Source of the DNA: Tenericutes bacterium MZ-XQ
Lineage (GTDB): Bacteria > Bacillota_I > Bacilli_A > Acholeplasmatales > Acholeplasmataceae
Reading direction: 5' to 3'
DNA length: 64,000 nucleotides
NCBI GenBank assembly: GCA_002838205.1
Contig: CP017950.1
Coordinates: forward strand, 1,432,858 to 1,496,857
Shown: positions 23,415 to 34,400 of the stretch, piece by piece
How the letters are laid out: each line of letters opens with the position of its first letter
Numbering within the stretch: the first letter of the stretch is position 1
Program-made: the position numbers and the translations under genes
Notes under the pieces: model-generated
The model's input: the letters and a program-made list of their open reading frames with translations, nothing else
What the model was told of the DNA's origin: nothing
Databases searched by the model: none

Positions 23415-24371
23415 TTAATATTTATCTTTTTGAGCTTTGATTTCTTCAAAAAACTGTTTGTAATTTTCATATCTTGATGCTAAAATCCTATGCTCTTCAT
23501 AAGCTTCTTTGACAGCACAACCAGGCTCATAAACATGATTGCACTTATTTGAAAATTTGCAATCTGATTGATATTTAACAAAGTCTGGATAGTACTGTTT
23601 TAAATCTTCAGGATAAAAAATCTTATACTCGATTTTTGAAAATCCTGGGGTATCTACTATGTAGCCTTCATTATAGTTATATAATTCAGTGTGTCTTGTT
23701 GTATGTTTACCTCTACCTAAAGCTTTTGAAATCTCTTGTGTTTTAAGTCCCAGCTCAGGCATTAAAGCATTTAGTAGTGTTGATTTACCAACACCAGTTT
23801 GGCCTGCCAACACAGTAATTTTATGTTTAAAAATATGTGTTAAAACATCAATACCGATGCGTTGTTTGCTATTGACATAGTAAACTTCATACCCAATGTC
23901 TTCATAGTACTTTAAGTCTTTTTTTAATTGATCAAGTGCATCTTTTCCTATGAGGTCTATTTTAGAAATCACGATGACTGGATCAAGGTTTTCTTGCGTC
24001 ATAATAATTAAAAATTTATCAAGTAAATTAAAACTAAAATCAGGATTTACTGCAGAAAAAACAAGTAAAGCTTGGTCGATATTAGCAACGTCTGGTCTTA
24101 CTAAATCGTTTTTTCTTGGTAAGATTTCAGTAATTAAGGCTTGATCTTCAGAATCATCATATAAAACATTATCACCTACTTTAGGACTTACTTGAATAAA
24201 CTTAGTTTCTTTTTTTGTCCTTTTAGTGAGTTGTTTATTGTATGCACTATCTTCATCAACCTTCATATATCTGAATTTTCCGCGTGCTTGACAAATCACA
24301 TCTTCATGTGTTGTTTCATCGACGACAGTATACTGATTTGCAATCAATTTTTTAATAAATCCTTTTTTCAA
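23415..24371 (-). CDS. rsgA: Ribosome small-subunit GTPase RsgA
   Basis: A 318-residue circularly permuted GTPase for late 30S maturation. The N-terminal OB domain is at about 1-75. The G motifs come in permuted order: ISKIDLIG (G4), GQTGVGKSTLLN (G1), GRGKHTTRHTEL (switch), and DTPGF (G3). The C-terminal zinc knuckle is CKFSNKCNHVYEPGC with Cys/His ligands. It lies 10 bases after rlmN. In Bacillus prpC and prkC lie between these genes; here they are missing. Confidence 0.96.
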   Translation of the reverse strand: MKKGFIKKLIANQYTVVDETTHEDVICQARGKFRYMKVDEDSAYNKQLTKRTKKETKFIQVSPKVGDNVLYDDSEDQALITEILPRKNDLVRPDVANIDQALLVFSAVNPDFSFNLLDKFLIIMTQENLDPVIVISKIDLIGKDALDQLKKDLKYYEDIGYEVYYVNSKQRIGIDVLTHIFKHKITVLAGQTGVGKSTLLNALMPELGLKTQEISKALGRGKHTTRHTELYNYNEGYIVDTPGFSKIEYKIFYPEDLKQYYPDFVKYQSDCKFSNKCNHVYEPGCAVKEAYEEHRILASRYENYKQFFEEIKAQKDKY

Positions 24372-24381
24372 AAAAACCCTC

Positions 24382-25398
24382 CTATAGATGTTGACTTCTT
24401 AATTGGCCACAAGCCGCATTAATGTCATGTCCTTGTTCTTTTCTTAGTGTCACTTGAATTCTATTTTTCTTCAATATATCATAAAACCTTAATTGCTGTT
24501 CAATCTTAGAGCGTTTATAAGGAGCTTCTAAGACCTCGTTATAAGGAATTAAGTTTACATATACATTAAGCCCTCTAAGAACCTTTACAAGCTCATGAGC
24601 AACTTCATCCATGTCATTCACTTCATCAATTAAGATATATTCAATCGTTACTCTTCTGTTTGCAACTTTTAAATAATATCTAATTGCATCAATCACTTCT
24701 TCTACTGGATACGCTTGATTGATTTTCATCAATTTAGAACGAATATCATTGTTTGGCGCATGTAAGCTGATTGCTAAGTTAACTTGCATGCCCATGTGCG
24801 CATATTCTTTAATTTTTGGAACAATACCACTTGTCGATACTGTAATATGTCGTGCACCAATAGATAATCCTTTTGGATCATTGATGATGGTTAAAAATTT
24901 AAGTAAGTTTTCATAATTATCAAAAGGTTCTCCAATACCCATCACAACGACATAATTGATTCTTTCTTTTAATATTTTTTCTGTTTCTATAATTTGTGAG
25001 ATAATCTCACCAGCAGTTAAATCTCTTTTCTTTTTTAATTGCCCAGAGGCACAAAAAGAACAACCAATATTGCATCCAACTTGTGTCGTTACACAAATGC
25101 TATTACCATAATGTTGTTTCATCAGTACAGATTCAATTAAATGGCCATCATGAAGGCTATATAAACATTTCAATGTGCCATCTTGACTTCTATGTTGAAG
25201 CACAAGTTCTAGTGCTTTTAACGTGAAATTTTGGGTCAATAGTTCAATAAGATCATTTGGCATGTTATGCATTTCTGAAAAATCTGAAATTTTTTGCTTA
25301 TAAACCCATTGCCAGATTTGATCTGCTCTATATTTTTTGTGTCCGTTTGTTTCTAAAAACTCTATGAGTTCTTCTTTTGTAATATCATAAATTAACAT
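24382..25398 (-). CDS. rlmN: 23S rRNA/tRNA (adenine-C2) methyltransferase RlmN
   Basis: A 338-residue radical-SAM enzyme that methylates A2503 of 23S rRNA and A37 of some tRNAs. The iron-sulfur motif CNIGCSFCASG is near residue 109, and the methyl-carrying Cys lies in the C-terminal AACGQL. YVVMGIGEPFDNYENL and VSTSGIVPKI are further family markers. The ribosome binding site is weak. It heads the operon with rsgA, rpe and thiN; the IS110 element sits just upstream and could affect its promoter. Confidence 0.96.
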   Translation of the reverse strand: MLIYDITKEELIEFLETNGHKKYRADQIWQWVYKQKISDFSEMHNMPNDLIELLTQNFTLKALELVLQHRSQDGTLKCLYSLHDGHLIESVLMKQHYGNSICVTTQVGCNIGCSFCASGQLKKKRDLTAGEIISQIIETEKILKERINYVVVMGIGEPFDNYENLLKFLTIINDPKGLSIGARHITVSTSGIVPKIKEYAHMGMQVNLAISLHAPNNDIRSKLMKINQAYPVEEVIDAIRYYLKVANRRVTIEYILIDEVNDMDEVAHELVKVLRGLNVYVNLIPYNEVLEAPYKRSKIEQQLRFYDILKKNRIQVTLRKEQGHDINAACGQLRSQHL

Positions 25399-25410
25399 TT
25401 CATCATGTAA

Positions 25411-25448
25411 TAATTAAGTTGTATTAAGTTAGATATACGACTTAATTA
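25411..25448. repeat. 14-bp inverted repeat upstream of rlmN
   Basis: TAATTAAGTTGTAT (25411-25424) pairs with ATACGACTTAATTA (25435-25448) around a ten-base loop, with one G-U when transcribed on plus. No T run follows on either side. It lies between rlmN and the IS110 left end. Confidence 0.7.
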
Positions 25449-25472
25449 TTTACTCCTTTACTTCTAATTTAA

Positions 25473-25478
25473 TATAAT
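25473..25478 (+). promoter_or_regulatory. Possible -10 box before the IS110 left end
   Basis: A perfect TATAAT sits nine bases before the presumed element edge at 25487, so a transcript could start almost exactly at the left end. No clear -35 is seen. Confidence 0.4.
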
Positions 25479-25486
25479 ACTATTGT

Positions 25487-25660
25487 ACTGTGGATTTGTT
25501 TCATTTTATTACAGCATTGACTGTTTCTAGGTGACACTTACCACAGTCTTTATTTTAATCAGCAATAGTTAGATAACGCTAGACGTTTATTACATGATTA
25601 TGAGGTAAAGACTTAGTGGGCAAAACACGAGTACAAATAACTTTTTGGGAGGTGTGTACG
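25487..25660 (+). ncRNA. Candidate IS110 bridge RNA region
   Basis: The 5' non-coding end of the IS110 element. IS110-group elements such as IS621 encode a guide ('bridge') RNA of about 177 nt here. Visible structure: ACTGTGG (25487-25493) can pair with CCACAGT (25541-25547), and as an alternative GACTGT (25519-25524) with ACAGTC (25543-25548), enclosing GGTG/TACC. Another small hairpin AACG-ctaga-CGTT follows. Function is inference from family and position. Confidence 0.4.
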
Positions 25661-26818
25661 ATGATTTATATCGGTTTTGATATATCAAAGTACAAACATG
25701 ACTGCTTCATCGCCACTGAAGCAGGTCTATCATTCTCATTCGAGAATAATTCAACTGGGTTTAAACAACTTCTTCAATACTTTAAACCATTTAAGAAACA
25801 AGATATGATCATAGGCCTTGAGGCTACAGGTCATTACGGAGATAATTTAAAATCTTTTCTTACATCCCATGGCTATAAATTCATGGAAATCAATCCTTTT
25901 CTAGTGAAGAAGTTTAGCGACTCAAAATCACTAAGAAAGCTTAAAACCGATAAGAAAGATGCAAAACTAATATCCGAATATATGATGTCTGTAGACTACA
26001 AAGCCTATCATCATCAATCTTACCATATTCAGGCCTTAAAAATATATACAAGGCTTAGATCTAAGTTAGTTTCTCTTAGAACTGCTCAGTACAATACAAT
26101 GACAAAATCTTTAGACATCATATTTCCTGAATTCAAGCCCTTCATGCAAGAACAAGGCTATTCTATGACTTCTTTATATCTTTTAAAGAAGTATACTACG
26201 CCTGATAAAATCAAACATTTAAATGATAAACACTATGATCCTATTAGAAAGCTTTCGATGGGTAAATTTAGTTATGTAAAGTTTACAAAACTAATCAAAT
26301 TAGCATCTCATACGATTGGTGTACCTAGTGAAGCTGAAGTATATAAACTTAAACTTTCAATCCATTATGTTGAAGTTCTAGCTAAGGATATTAATAACTT
26401 AGAGAGCAAAATTAAATCATTCATAAAACAATATCCTACATACTTTGAAAGTATTAAAGGTTTAGGTGTAATGTCTACTGCAATTATACTAGCTGAGTTT
26501 GGTGATATATCATTATTTGATAACCCCAATCAAATGACTGCTTATGCTGGTCTAGATTCTAGTATTTCACAATCTGGAACATCAGAATCAGTTGGTAAAT
26601 TAGTTAAACGCGGTAGTTCTTATCTAAGAACAACTTTAATCAATGCTTGTCTGACACTAATGATTTATAACCCTACGCTCTATAAGTATTACTTAAAGAA
26701 GAAAGCTGAAGGCAAACACCATCGTGTAGTGATGACGCATTTAGCTAAAAAACTTATTCGGATTATTTTTCATTTAGAAAAAACACAAACTTTCTTTGAC
26801 TCAAATAAATTAAAATAA
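25661..26818 (+). CDS. IS110-family transposase (DEDD recombinase)
   Basis: A 385-residue protein. The RuvC-like DEDD domain comes first: Asp in YIGFDISKYKHD, Glu in IIGLEATGHYG, and Asp residues in KTDKKDAKLI. A coiled-coil middle follows, then the Tnp_20 domain (IKGLGVMSTAIILAEFGDI, MTAYAGLD), in which the conserved Ser of KRGSSYLRTTLI should attack DNA. The ATG at 25661 follows GGGAGGTG; longer in-frame starts at 25616 lack one. It appears intact. Confidence 0.93.
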   Translation: MIYIGFDISKYKHDCFIATEAGLSFSFENNSTGFKQLLQYFKPFKKQDMIIGLEATGHYGDNLKSFLTSHGYKFMEINPFLVKKFSDSKSLRKLKTDKKDAKLISEYMMSVDYKAYHHQSYHIQALKIYTRLRSKLVSLRTAQYNTMTKSLDIIFPEFKPFMQEQGYSMTSLYLLKKYTTPDKIKHLNDKHYDPIRKLSMGKFSYVKFTKLIKLASHTIGVPSEAEVYKLKLSIHYVEVLAKDINNLESKIKSFIKQYPTYFESIKGLGVMSTAIILAEFGDISLFDNPNQMTAYAGLDSSISQSGTSESVGKLVKRGSSYLRTTLINACLTLMIYNPTLYKYYLKKKAEGKHHRVVMTHLAKKLIRIIFHLEKTQTFFDSNKLK

Positions 26819-26874
26819 TTAGCTTCAAAACTGTGGCGGCTTAGTGCTAATTCATTTGAAATAACTTGTTTAAG

Positions 26875-26912
26875 CCTCTTCATTTTTAAATATAGAGGTC
26901 TTTTCGTTTTAT
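26875..26912 (+). terminator. Probable terminator downstream of the IS110 element
   Basis: CCTCT (26875-26879) pairs with AGAGG (26894-26898), followed by TCTTTTCGTTTT. The stem is short. The remaining spacer to 27020 shows nothing else I can identify. Confidence 0.45.
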
Positions 26913-27020
26913 ATGAAATAAACCTCTTGACTTTAATAGTTAGTCACCTACATTATATTATACACGATAATCTATATATATTGAAAGAAACTACTGATAA
27001 ATGCATATACATAAGTACTG

Positions 27021-27054
27021 AAAAAAGAAAAGCACTCTTATAAAAAAGTGCTTA
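27021..27054 (-). terminator. Terminator after pheT
   Basis: On the minus strand AAGCACT pairs with AGTGCTT and is followed by TTCTTTTTT, 13 bases past the pheT stop. Confidence 0.85.
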
Positions 27055-27067
27055 ACTTTTGCAAACT

Positions 27068-29425
27068 TTATTTTCTAACTTCCGCTTTATATTCATAAGC
27101 AAGTCTTGAAACAATTTTTTTCATGAGTTTATCCACATCTTGTGTCTCTAAAGTTTTACTTGAGTCATTAAAAACTAAATTAAACGCAATAGATTTCTTT
27201 CCAGTCTCTATGTGACTTCCTTGATATACATCAAATACACTAAGTTCAACTAGATTTTGTCTTAATGTTTGTTTGATCATAGCAATTAAAGCTTTTGCTT
27301 CAATATCTTCATCAACAACGATAGCTAAATCTCTTTCGATATTTGGATATTTAGAAATAGTTTCAAAGGTAAATACAACTTTATGTTTAAGAAGTTTATC
27401 TAATTTAAGTTCAAGTACATAAGTTAAATTAATATCTAAAGCTTTTTGCTCGCTTGGGTGAATTTCACCAATCAATCCAATAACATCATCACCATACTTA
27501 ATATTTGCTTGACGATAAGGATGTAAGAATGCATGTTCTTTTGTTGTTTCATAGGTCAAATCAATATCTAGTGCTTTCATGACTTGGTCTAAAACACCTT
27601 TAAGTACATAAAAATCAACATCTATACTTTGTTTTTGCCATTTTGATTGATGCCACTTACCACTCATTGCAATGGCTAATGTCGAATATTCAACACCTTT
27701 AGCAAACACATGTCCGATTTCAAACAAATGAACGTCATCAGTTTGTCGATTTTGATTATAACTAACTGTTTGCAACAAGCCGTTTAATAAGCTTTGTCTA
27801 AGGACTTTTTTATCAGAAGATAGTGGCATTAAGATTTCAACTTTTTCGCCAATAATTTTATATTTATTATAGTTTTCTTCATCAGTTAGTGAATAAGTAA
27901 TGACTTCATGAAGACCTAAGTGAGCAAGTTCATGACGCAGATTTCTTAGGCGCTTTTGTTTTTGTGTTAAATATCCATGTGTTTGGTTTAAGTGTTTTGT
28001 CATTGGAATTTGATTTAGCCCATGCATACGTGCGATTTCTTCTAAAATATCTGCAGGAATTTCTAAGTCAATTCTATAACTTGGAGGTGTTATTAAATAG
28101 TGATTTTCTTTTGTTACCACTTGATATTGATATCTATCAAAATAATCAAGTAATGCCTCTTCTTCAATTTCAACACCTAAACGATCACTAAAGAATGTTT
28201 TAGGCACTTCAATCGTTGGAATCTTTCTTTCTGTTGTAACAACTTCACTAATGCCTTGAGATACTTTTGCATCTGCAAGTTCAATTAAAAGTTCAGTTGC
28301 TCTTTCAAGACCTAAAAGAACACGTCTATCATCAATTCCTCTTTCAAAACGTAGAGATGAGTCGCTTTTTAAGTTTAGACGTTTTGATGTTTTTTGAATA
28401 CGTTTTGAATCAAAATAAGCAGCTTCCAAAATCACAGATGTAGAGTTCTCATCAATCATTGTGTTTTCTAAGCCCATGACACCACCAATCGCAATCGGTT
28501 TTTCTCCATCAGTAATGACAACATCATCTTTTTTTAGAATTCTTTTTAATCCATCTAAAGAGATGACTTCTTCATCTTCATTAGCATCTCTAACAACAAT
28601 GTGATTTGATTTTACTTTTTTAGCATCAAACATATGCAGTGGTGTACCATATTCTAATAATACATAATTTGAAATATCAACAACATTATTGATTGGTTTA
28701 ATATCGTGTGCTAAAAGTGCACTTTTTAGCCACCATGGAGATTCTTTTATTGTGACTTCACTCATATGTCTAGCGTAATATCTTAGACATCCTTCTGTCT
28801 TAATTTCAACTTTTACTGGATTTTCGGTTTTTTCTTCTTTGATCTTTATCTCAGGTATCACTACTTTTTGATGAGTCAGCGATGCTAAATCATAAGCAAA
28901 CCCTAAAATCGATAATAAATCAGATCGATTCGGTGTCAGTCCTAAAGTCATCTTCCATCCTTCTAAAGAAAGTGCTTCTAAAGCTGGAGATCCAATTTCT
29001 TTTGGTTCAGCAAAATGATAAATACCCTCTTTAAAATCATCTGGAATCAATTCTTCATCAATCCCTAATTCTTGAAGTGAACAAATCATACCTGATGATT
29101 CTTCACCTCTAATCTTAGATTTCTTAATTTCAAAATTCCCAGGTAAAACCGTACCGACTTGCGCAACAACAACATATTGATCTTTACGAACATTCGGTGC
29201 ACCACATACAATTTGTTCAACGCGATCACCTAAATCAACTGTAGTTAAGTTTAAATGATCAGAATTCGGATGAGGTACGCAAGTTAATACTTTACCTATA
29301 ACTAAATTTGTAGCTGTATTTAAAGGTTCAAAACTTTCAACCTCTATAATTTTTTGATTTGTAACTTCTAAGATATCATCTGGAATGTTTACCCATTTTT
29401 TGAGCATATTTTGTGTGATAATCAT
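27068..29425 (-). CDS. pheT: Phenylalanine-tRNA ligase beta subunit
   Basis: 785 residues, close to the usual 790-810. The N-terminal tRNA-binding EMAP-II-like domain is at about 38-150 ([24 protein letters not shown]), the B3/B4 editing domain at about 205-380, the B5 domain at about 400-470, the core class II-like fold at 480-680, and the C-terminal FDX-ACB anticodon-binding domain at about 695-785 ([19 protein letters not shown]). It forms the alpha2-beta2 enzyme that charges tRNA-Phe. The start overlaps the pheS stop by four bases. Both are controlled by the T-box upstream. Confidence 0.97.
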   Translation of the reverse strand: MIITQNMLKKWVNIPDDILEVTNQKIIEVESFEPLNTATNLVIGKVLTCVPHPNSDHLNLTTVDLGDRVEQIVCGAPNVRKDQYVVVAQVGTVLPGNFEIKKSKIRGEESSGMICSLQELGIDEELIPDDFKEGIYHFAEPKEIGSPALEALSLEGWKMTLGLTPNRSDLLSILGFAYDLASLTHQKVVIPEIKIKEEKTENPVKVEIKTEGCLRYYARHMSEVTIKESPWWLKSALLAHDIKPINNVVDISNYVLLEYGTPLHMFDAKKVKSNHIVVRDANEDEEVISLDGLKRILKKDDVVITDGEKPIAIGGVMGLENTMIDENSTSVILEAAYFDSKRIQKTSKRLNLKSDSSLRFERGIDDRRVLLGLERATELLIELADAKVSQGISEVVTTERKIPTIEVPKTFFSDRLGVEIEEEALLDYFDRYQYQVVTKENHYLITPPSYRIDLEIPADILEEIARMHGLNQIPMTKHLNQTHGYLTQKQKRLRNLRHELAHLGLHEVITYSLTDEENYNKYKIIGEKVEILMPLSSDKKVLRQSLLNGLLQTVSYNQNRQTDDVHLFEIGHVFAKGVEYSTLAIAMSGKWHQSKWQKQSIDVDFYVLKGVLDQVMKALDIDLTYETTKEHAFLHPYRQANIKYGDDVIGLIGEIHPSEQKALDINLTYVLELKLDKLLKHKVVFTFETISKYPNIERDLAIVVDEDIEAKALIAMIKQTLRQNLVELSVFDVYQGSHIETGKKSIAFNLVFNDSSKTLETQDVDKLMKKIVSRLAYEYKAEVRK

Positions 29426-30441
29426 ATCTTGCTCACTCCTTTGAATTGATTTAAAAATCTCATGTCATTGGTGTAAAAATGTCTAATGTCATCAATGTTA
29501 TATTTTAATATCGCAATACGCTCAACACCAACACCAAACGCGAATCCTTTATAGATTTCTGGATCATATCCACCCATTTTTAAAACATTTGGATGAACTA
29601 AGCCAGCACCTAAAATTTCGATATATCCGATACTCCCATCTTTTTTAATATAAGATACATCCACTTCTACACTAGGCTCTGTAAAAGGAAAATACGAAGG
29701 TCTAAGTCTAATATTTCTCTCAGGTCCAAATAAATGTCTTACCATCGTTAAAAGCGCATCTTTTAAATGTGCAAAAGTTATATTTTTATCAATCACTAAT
29801 CCTTCGATTTGGGTAAATTGATGAGAATGTGTTGGATCATCATCATCACGGCGATACACCTTACCAGGACAAATGATTTTTAAAGGTTGTCCTTTCATCT
29901 TAAGCATGGTTCTCGCTTGAACTGGTGATGTATGTGTTCTAAGTAACATTTGCTCATCAACATAAAAAGTATCTTGCATATCTCTCGCTGGATGATCTTT
30001 ATCTAAATTCATCATCTCGAAGTTATAATGATCGTTTTCAAGCTCAGGTCCTTCTTCAACAGTATATCCCATGCCCATAAATAAATCTTCAATATCTTCA
30101 ATCACTTGGTTCAACGGATGTGTAGACCCTTGATAAAATTGATATCCCGGTAGTGTTACATCAATATGTTCTTTTTGTAGAGTTTCAAGTAAAGCTTCTT
30201 CTTCTAACACCTGCTTTTTTTGGTATAAAGCTTGCTCGACTTCTTGTTTCACTTGATTGACCATTTGTCCAAAAGCTGGTCGTTCTTCGTTAGGTAAGTC
30301 TCTTAATTTACCCATCATCAAAGAAATATGTCCTTTTTTACTTAAGTATTCGACTCTAACTGTTTCTAAGTCATTTAAAGTATCGACTTGACTAAGTTTT
30401 TCAATTGCATCATCTTTTAGTTTTTTTAATGTTTCATTCAT
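29422..30441 (-). CDS. pheS: Phenylalanine-tRNA ligase alpha subunit
   Basis: 339 residues. An N-terminal coiled coil (1-90) contacts tRNA. The class II catalytic core carries motif 2 around [24 protein letters not shown] and motif 3 [16 protein letters not shown]. The Phe pocket lies around [17 protein letters not shown] precedes the ATG. First gene of pheST; transcription is set by the T-box leader. Confidence 0.97.
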   Translation of the reverse strand: MNETLKKLKDDAIEKLSQVDTLNDLETVRVEYLSKKGHISLMMGKLRDLPNEERPAFGQMVNQVKQEVEQALYQKKQVLEEEALLETLQKEHIDVTLPGYQFYQGSTHPLNQVIEDIEDLFMGMGYTVEEGPELENDHYNFEMMNLDKDHPARDMQDTFYVDEQMLLRTHTSPVQARTMLKMKGQPLKIICPGKVYRRDDDDPTHSHQFTQIEGLVIDKNITFAHLKDALLTMVRHLFGPERNIRLRPSYFPFTEPSVEVDVSYIKKDGSIGYIEILGAGLVHPNVLKMGGYDPEIYKGFAFGVGVERIAILKYNIDDIRHFYTNDMRFLNQFKGVSKI

Positions 30442-30454
30442 TTTTCTTCTTCTC

Positions 30455-30670
30455 CTTTATAAATAAAAAGTCCTCAGACAAAAAGTCTAAGGACGAAAAT
30501 TTCGCGGTACCACCTTAGTTCTAGAATGACTCTAGCCCTCTTAGTCTTTAACGCAGACATACGGATGTGATTGGCATCTTTCAAGAATGAATTCATATAT
30601 ATAGTATTTACGTAGATTCCACCAGCCTACGCTCTCTTATAAACCTTTATATATACTACTACTTTCTATC
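30455..30670 (-). ncRNA. T-box riboswitch of pheST
   Basis: The minus-strand leader ends with the T-box sequence AAGGTGGTACCGCG (30516-30503) and a terminator GTCCTTAGAC/GTCTGAGGAC (30494-30470) with a T run. Stem I lies at about 30570-30660 and contains GGTGGAA. UUC triplets, the expected Phe specifier, occur on its 3' side (about 30585-30592). Uncharged tRNA-Phe should bind and prevent termination. Confidence 0.92.
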
Positions 30671-30697
30671 AACAATTTATATTTTTCAACTTTTGTG

Positions 30698-31450
30698 CTA
30701 ATCTCTTCTAGAAGCTAAAATTGCTAAAAATCTTAACAATTGTAAATAAATCCAAACGATTGTAACCATAAGACCTACAGATACTACCCATTCATAAGAT
30801 TTATCTGCACCACTTTCTACAATCATTTCAGCACGATCAAAGTCTAATGTTAACATCAATGCACCAAATACAATAAGTGCTCCAGACATAACAAGAACTA
30901 TCGTTAAATTTCCTGTGATACTGCTGATAATTGGACTTCCTCCTATGGATAACAATCCAAAAATAATTGATAAAATCAAAATTGAAAATAAGGCTGTATA
31001 CATGATTTTTCTAAATCTTGAAGTTACTCGAATCGTTCTACTAGAATATAAGAATAGCATCACAGCGAAAATAGTTGCAGTTGCAATAACTGCTGTAACA
31101 GCGATGCCGCCGTAGCCTAAGACTTCTTCAAAAACTGCAGTGATAAAGCCCAATACAACCCCTTCTGCAAGTGCATATATAATCGCAAAATATCTTGCCA
31201 GTCTAGGACTGATTGATGCAACTAAAACCGAAATAAATGCTACAATTGCAGATCCTATAAGTAAACCATATAGTGATTCAGCTGGTAATCTACCAGCAAA
31301 AGCCAAGCCAATTACTGTCCCACCACTAACTACTGCTAAAACTAACAATAAAACTGTCTTTAAGATAATACCACTATAGGTTGCTTCTGCGACACCTGTA
31401 TATGTTGTATCTCTTTGTATTCTGCTAAAAACTGGGTTAGAACTTCTCAT
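30698..31450 (-). CDS. Bax inhibitor-1/YccA-family membrane protein
   Basis: A 250-residue protein with about seven membrane helices. It starts MRSSNPVFSRIQRD, the usual beginning of the YccA-like (COG4760) bacterial branch of the BI-1 (TMBIM) family. The C-terminal half shows FDRAEMIVESGADKSYEWVVSVGLMVTIVWIYLQLLRFLAIL, with the acidic residues found in pH-gated calcium-leak members. ATG 31450 follows AGGAG; GTG at 31459 is not preferred. The cellular role in bacteria is uncertain. It lies between polC and the T-box. Confidence 0.9.
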   Translation of the reverse strand: MRSSNPVFSRIQRDTTYTGVAEATYSGIILKTVLLLVLAVVSGGTVIGLAFAGRLPAESLYGLLIGSAIVAFISVLVASISPRLARYFAIIYALAEGVVLGFITAVFEEVLGYGGIAVTAVIATATIFAVMLFLYSSRTIRVTSRFRKIMYTALFSILILSIIFGLLSIGGSPIISSITGNLTIVLVMSGALIVFGALMLTLDFDRAEMIVESGADKSYEWVVSVGLMVTIVWIYLQLLRFLAILASRRD

Positions 31451-31493
31451 CACAATCACTCCTTTATCAACACATATTATATCTCTTTATTTC

Positions 31494-34400
31494 TTAAAGT
31501 GCAAACAATCCCGATTCTATCACATGATTTTCCGAATTTAGGTCTTTAAATGCACCATAAGATTCCATTTTTTCAAATACTGTTTTGTTTATCTTCGTTC
31601 GATTTTTCACATCATCTTTTGATGTAAAAGGTTTTTGTTCTCTTTTTGCCACAATATCAATAGCAACTTGCTCACCTAAGCCATCAATTGAGTTAAAAGG
31701 CATTCTTAATCCTTTATCTTCCATGATAAACGTAGTTGCTTCAGATGTATGAATATCGACTGGTAAAAAGTTGAATCCTCGTTTTGTCATCTCTAATGCT
31801 ACGCCAAGTGTCACAAGTAAAGATTCATCTTTCGCTTTTAGATTATATTGTGCTTGGAGTTCATTGAGTTTATTTCGAATCGCATTAGAGCCAGCTACCA
31901 TGATTTCATAGTCGAACTGAGTTGCCCGTTTCGAGAAAAACCCACTATAGAATAAGAGTGGTTTATAAACTTTAAACCAAGCGATTCTCATGGCCATAAT
32001 AACATATGCCGCAGCATGTGCTTTCGGGAACATATACTTAATTTGGCTTGCAGACCATATATACCATTCAGGTACATTGTGTTTTCTCATTTCTTGTTCA
32101 TAAATGAGCCATTTTGCTGGATCTTTTGATGGTTTACCTTTACGAACAAACTCCATAATCTCAAACGCTTTAATTGGCAACAATCCAAATTCAGTAAGTT
32201 GAACCATGATATCATCACGGCAACCAATAATATCATTAAATGGAATCTTACCAAAATCTGTTTTATTATTCACTAAAGATTGTGCGTTTTTGAGCCAAAC
32301 ATCTGTTCCATGAGATAACCCTGAAATCTTAACAAGTCCCGCAAACGTATTCGGTTTTGTATCTACTAGCATCTGTCTTGTAAAGTTTGTCCCAAACTCA
32401 GGTATTGCGTAAGATGCGACTTCACTCATGATTTCATGTGACTCAACACCAATGACTTTAGTTCCTGAAAAGAGTTCATAGACCTTTGGATCATCAAGTG
32501 GAATATCTTGAGCTTTATGAAATGGAAATTCTTTTGGATGTTCGAAAACATAGTCCATTAAAAATTTAATGAGTGTTGGATCATCGTGTCCTAGAATATC
32601 AAGTTTGAGTAGATTATCTTCAAATGAATGATAATCAAAATGAGTGGTCTTCCATTCACTTGAGGTATCATCTGCTGGATATTGAATCGGTGTCACATCA
32701 AAGATTGTCTTTGACTTAGGCACGACAACAATACCACCAGGATGCTGTCCTGTTGAACGTTTGACACCTTCTATTTTTTTAGCTAATCTTTCAATTTGAG
32801 CAGATCTTTTTTCAAGATGTTTATCTTCCAAATAGCCTTTGACATAACCAAAAGCATTTCTTTCTGCAACCGTTTGAATGGTTCCTGCTCTAAACGTATG
32901 ATCAGCACCAATGAGTTCTCTAACATATTGATGCGCTTTTGATTGATAATCTCCAGAAAAGTTAAGATCAATATCTGGAACTTTTTCTCCTTCAAAACCT
33001 AAGAATGTCTCGAATGGGATATCGTGTCCATCTTTAACGAGTTTTTCACCACAAATAGGACACTGATGAGTTGGTAAGTCATATCCACATTGTACATTAT
33101 CAAAATATGGTTGGAAGTCTTTTTGTTCCGGTGTTAAACCATATGCGATTTTTTCTTCATCAGTTAGATGAAAGACTGTAAAATCACCATTTGGACAACG
33201 ATAATGTGGCTTAAGCGGATTCACTTCTGTCACATCAAGTAGAGTTGCAACTAAAGATGAACCTACAGATCCACGTGAACCAACCAAATATCCATCTTCT
33301 AATGATTTTTTAACTAAAAGATGTGAAATATAATAGTTTGCTGCAAACCCATTTCCTATAATGCTATTTAATTCCTTTTTTACACGCTCTGATACAATTT
33401 GATGTGGATGTTCTCCATACAAAAATTGCATCTTATCATAGACAAGTCGTTTCACTTCTCCTGCTATCGATTCAATGCCTAACTGTTCTAAGAATGCATC
33501 ATCAGGCAGTGCATAAAGTTCACTTGTAAATGCTTGAATACGTTCAATTTTATCATTTAATATATGTGTGTTTTTAACAACAATTTCATAGGCTAATTCT
33601 TGATCTAAGAAACTAAACGATTTTAGCATTTCATCGGTTGTTAAAAAATATTGTTCTGGCATTTCTTCATATTTATTCAGTTGATGAATCCCTCCACCAA
33701 CAAGTGGAGTTCTAATATAAATTTCTCTATATAAAACATCTTTTTTCTCTAAATAGTGCACATCACCTGTAGCAATCACTAACTTATTCATTTCTTTTGC
33801 ATAACGAATAATTTTAGTGATGATTGCTTCAATGACTTCATCAGCAAACTGTCCTAGGTCTTGTTTTAAGTGTTTGTATGCTTGCGGTGGTTGAACTTCA
33901 ATATAGTCATAGTATGCAATGGCTTTCTTTAAAGATTGATCATCCCTATTTAAGGCAATTTCAAAAACATCTCCATTTGCACATCCGCTGCCGATGAGTA
34001 AACCATCTCGATGCTTATCTAGAACTGATTTTAATGTTCTTGGTCCATTGTAAAAATGATCTGTGAGTGCATCACTGATCACTTTGAACAAATTTTTATA
34101 CCCTTCTTGAGTTTGGGTTAACACATTGATGTGATAAGGCATTTGGTGTTTCCAAGCTTCTTTTAAATCAATTGCTTGATTGATTTCTTGATAGCTTCTA
34201 ATATCTTTAGAAATCAAATCCTGAAGCATTTGCTGCCATATTTGCGCTGTTACAAATGCATCATCATCAGCTCTATGATGCTGTTCTTGTTTAACTTTAA
34301 ATAATTTTGCAACAGCCTTCAAATTAAATCTTTTTAACTGATCAGAATAAAAATATCTAGCTAAGCTTAATGTATCAATAACCAACGAATCATCAAAAAT

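Larger units (their letters stand above)
25487..26836 (+). mobile_element. IS110-family insertion sequence
   Basis: One transposase gene with a long non-coding 5' stretch (about 174 bases) and a short 3' end (about 18 bases), the layout of the IS110 group. Terminal inverted repeats are absent, as expected. The heptamer ACTGTGG occurs at 25487-25493 and again at 26830-26836, the likely core repeated at both ends. The size of about 1.35 kb fits the family. Exact edges are tentative. Confidence 0.7.
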
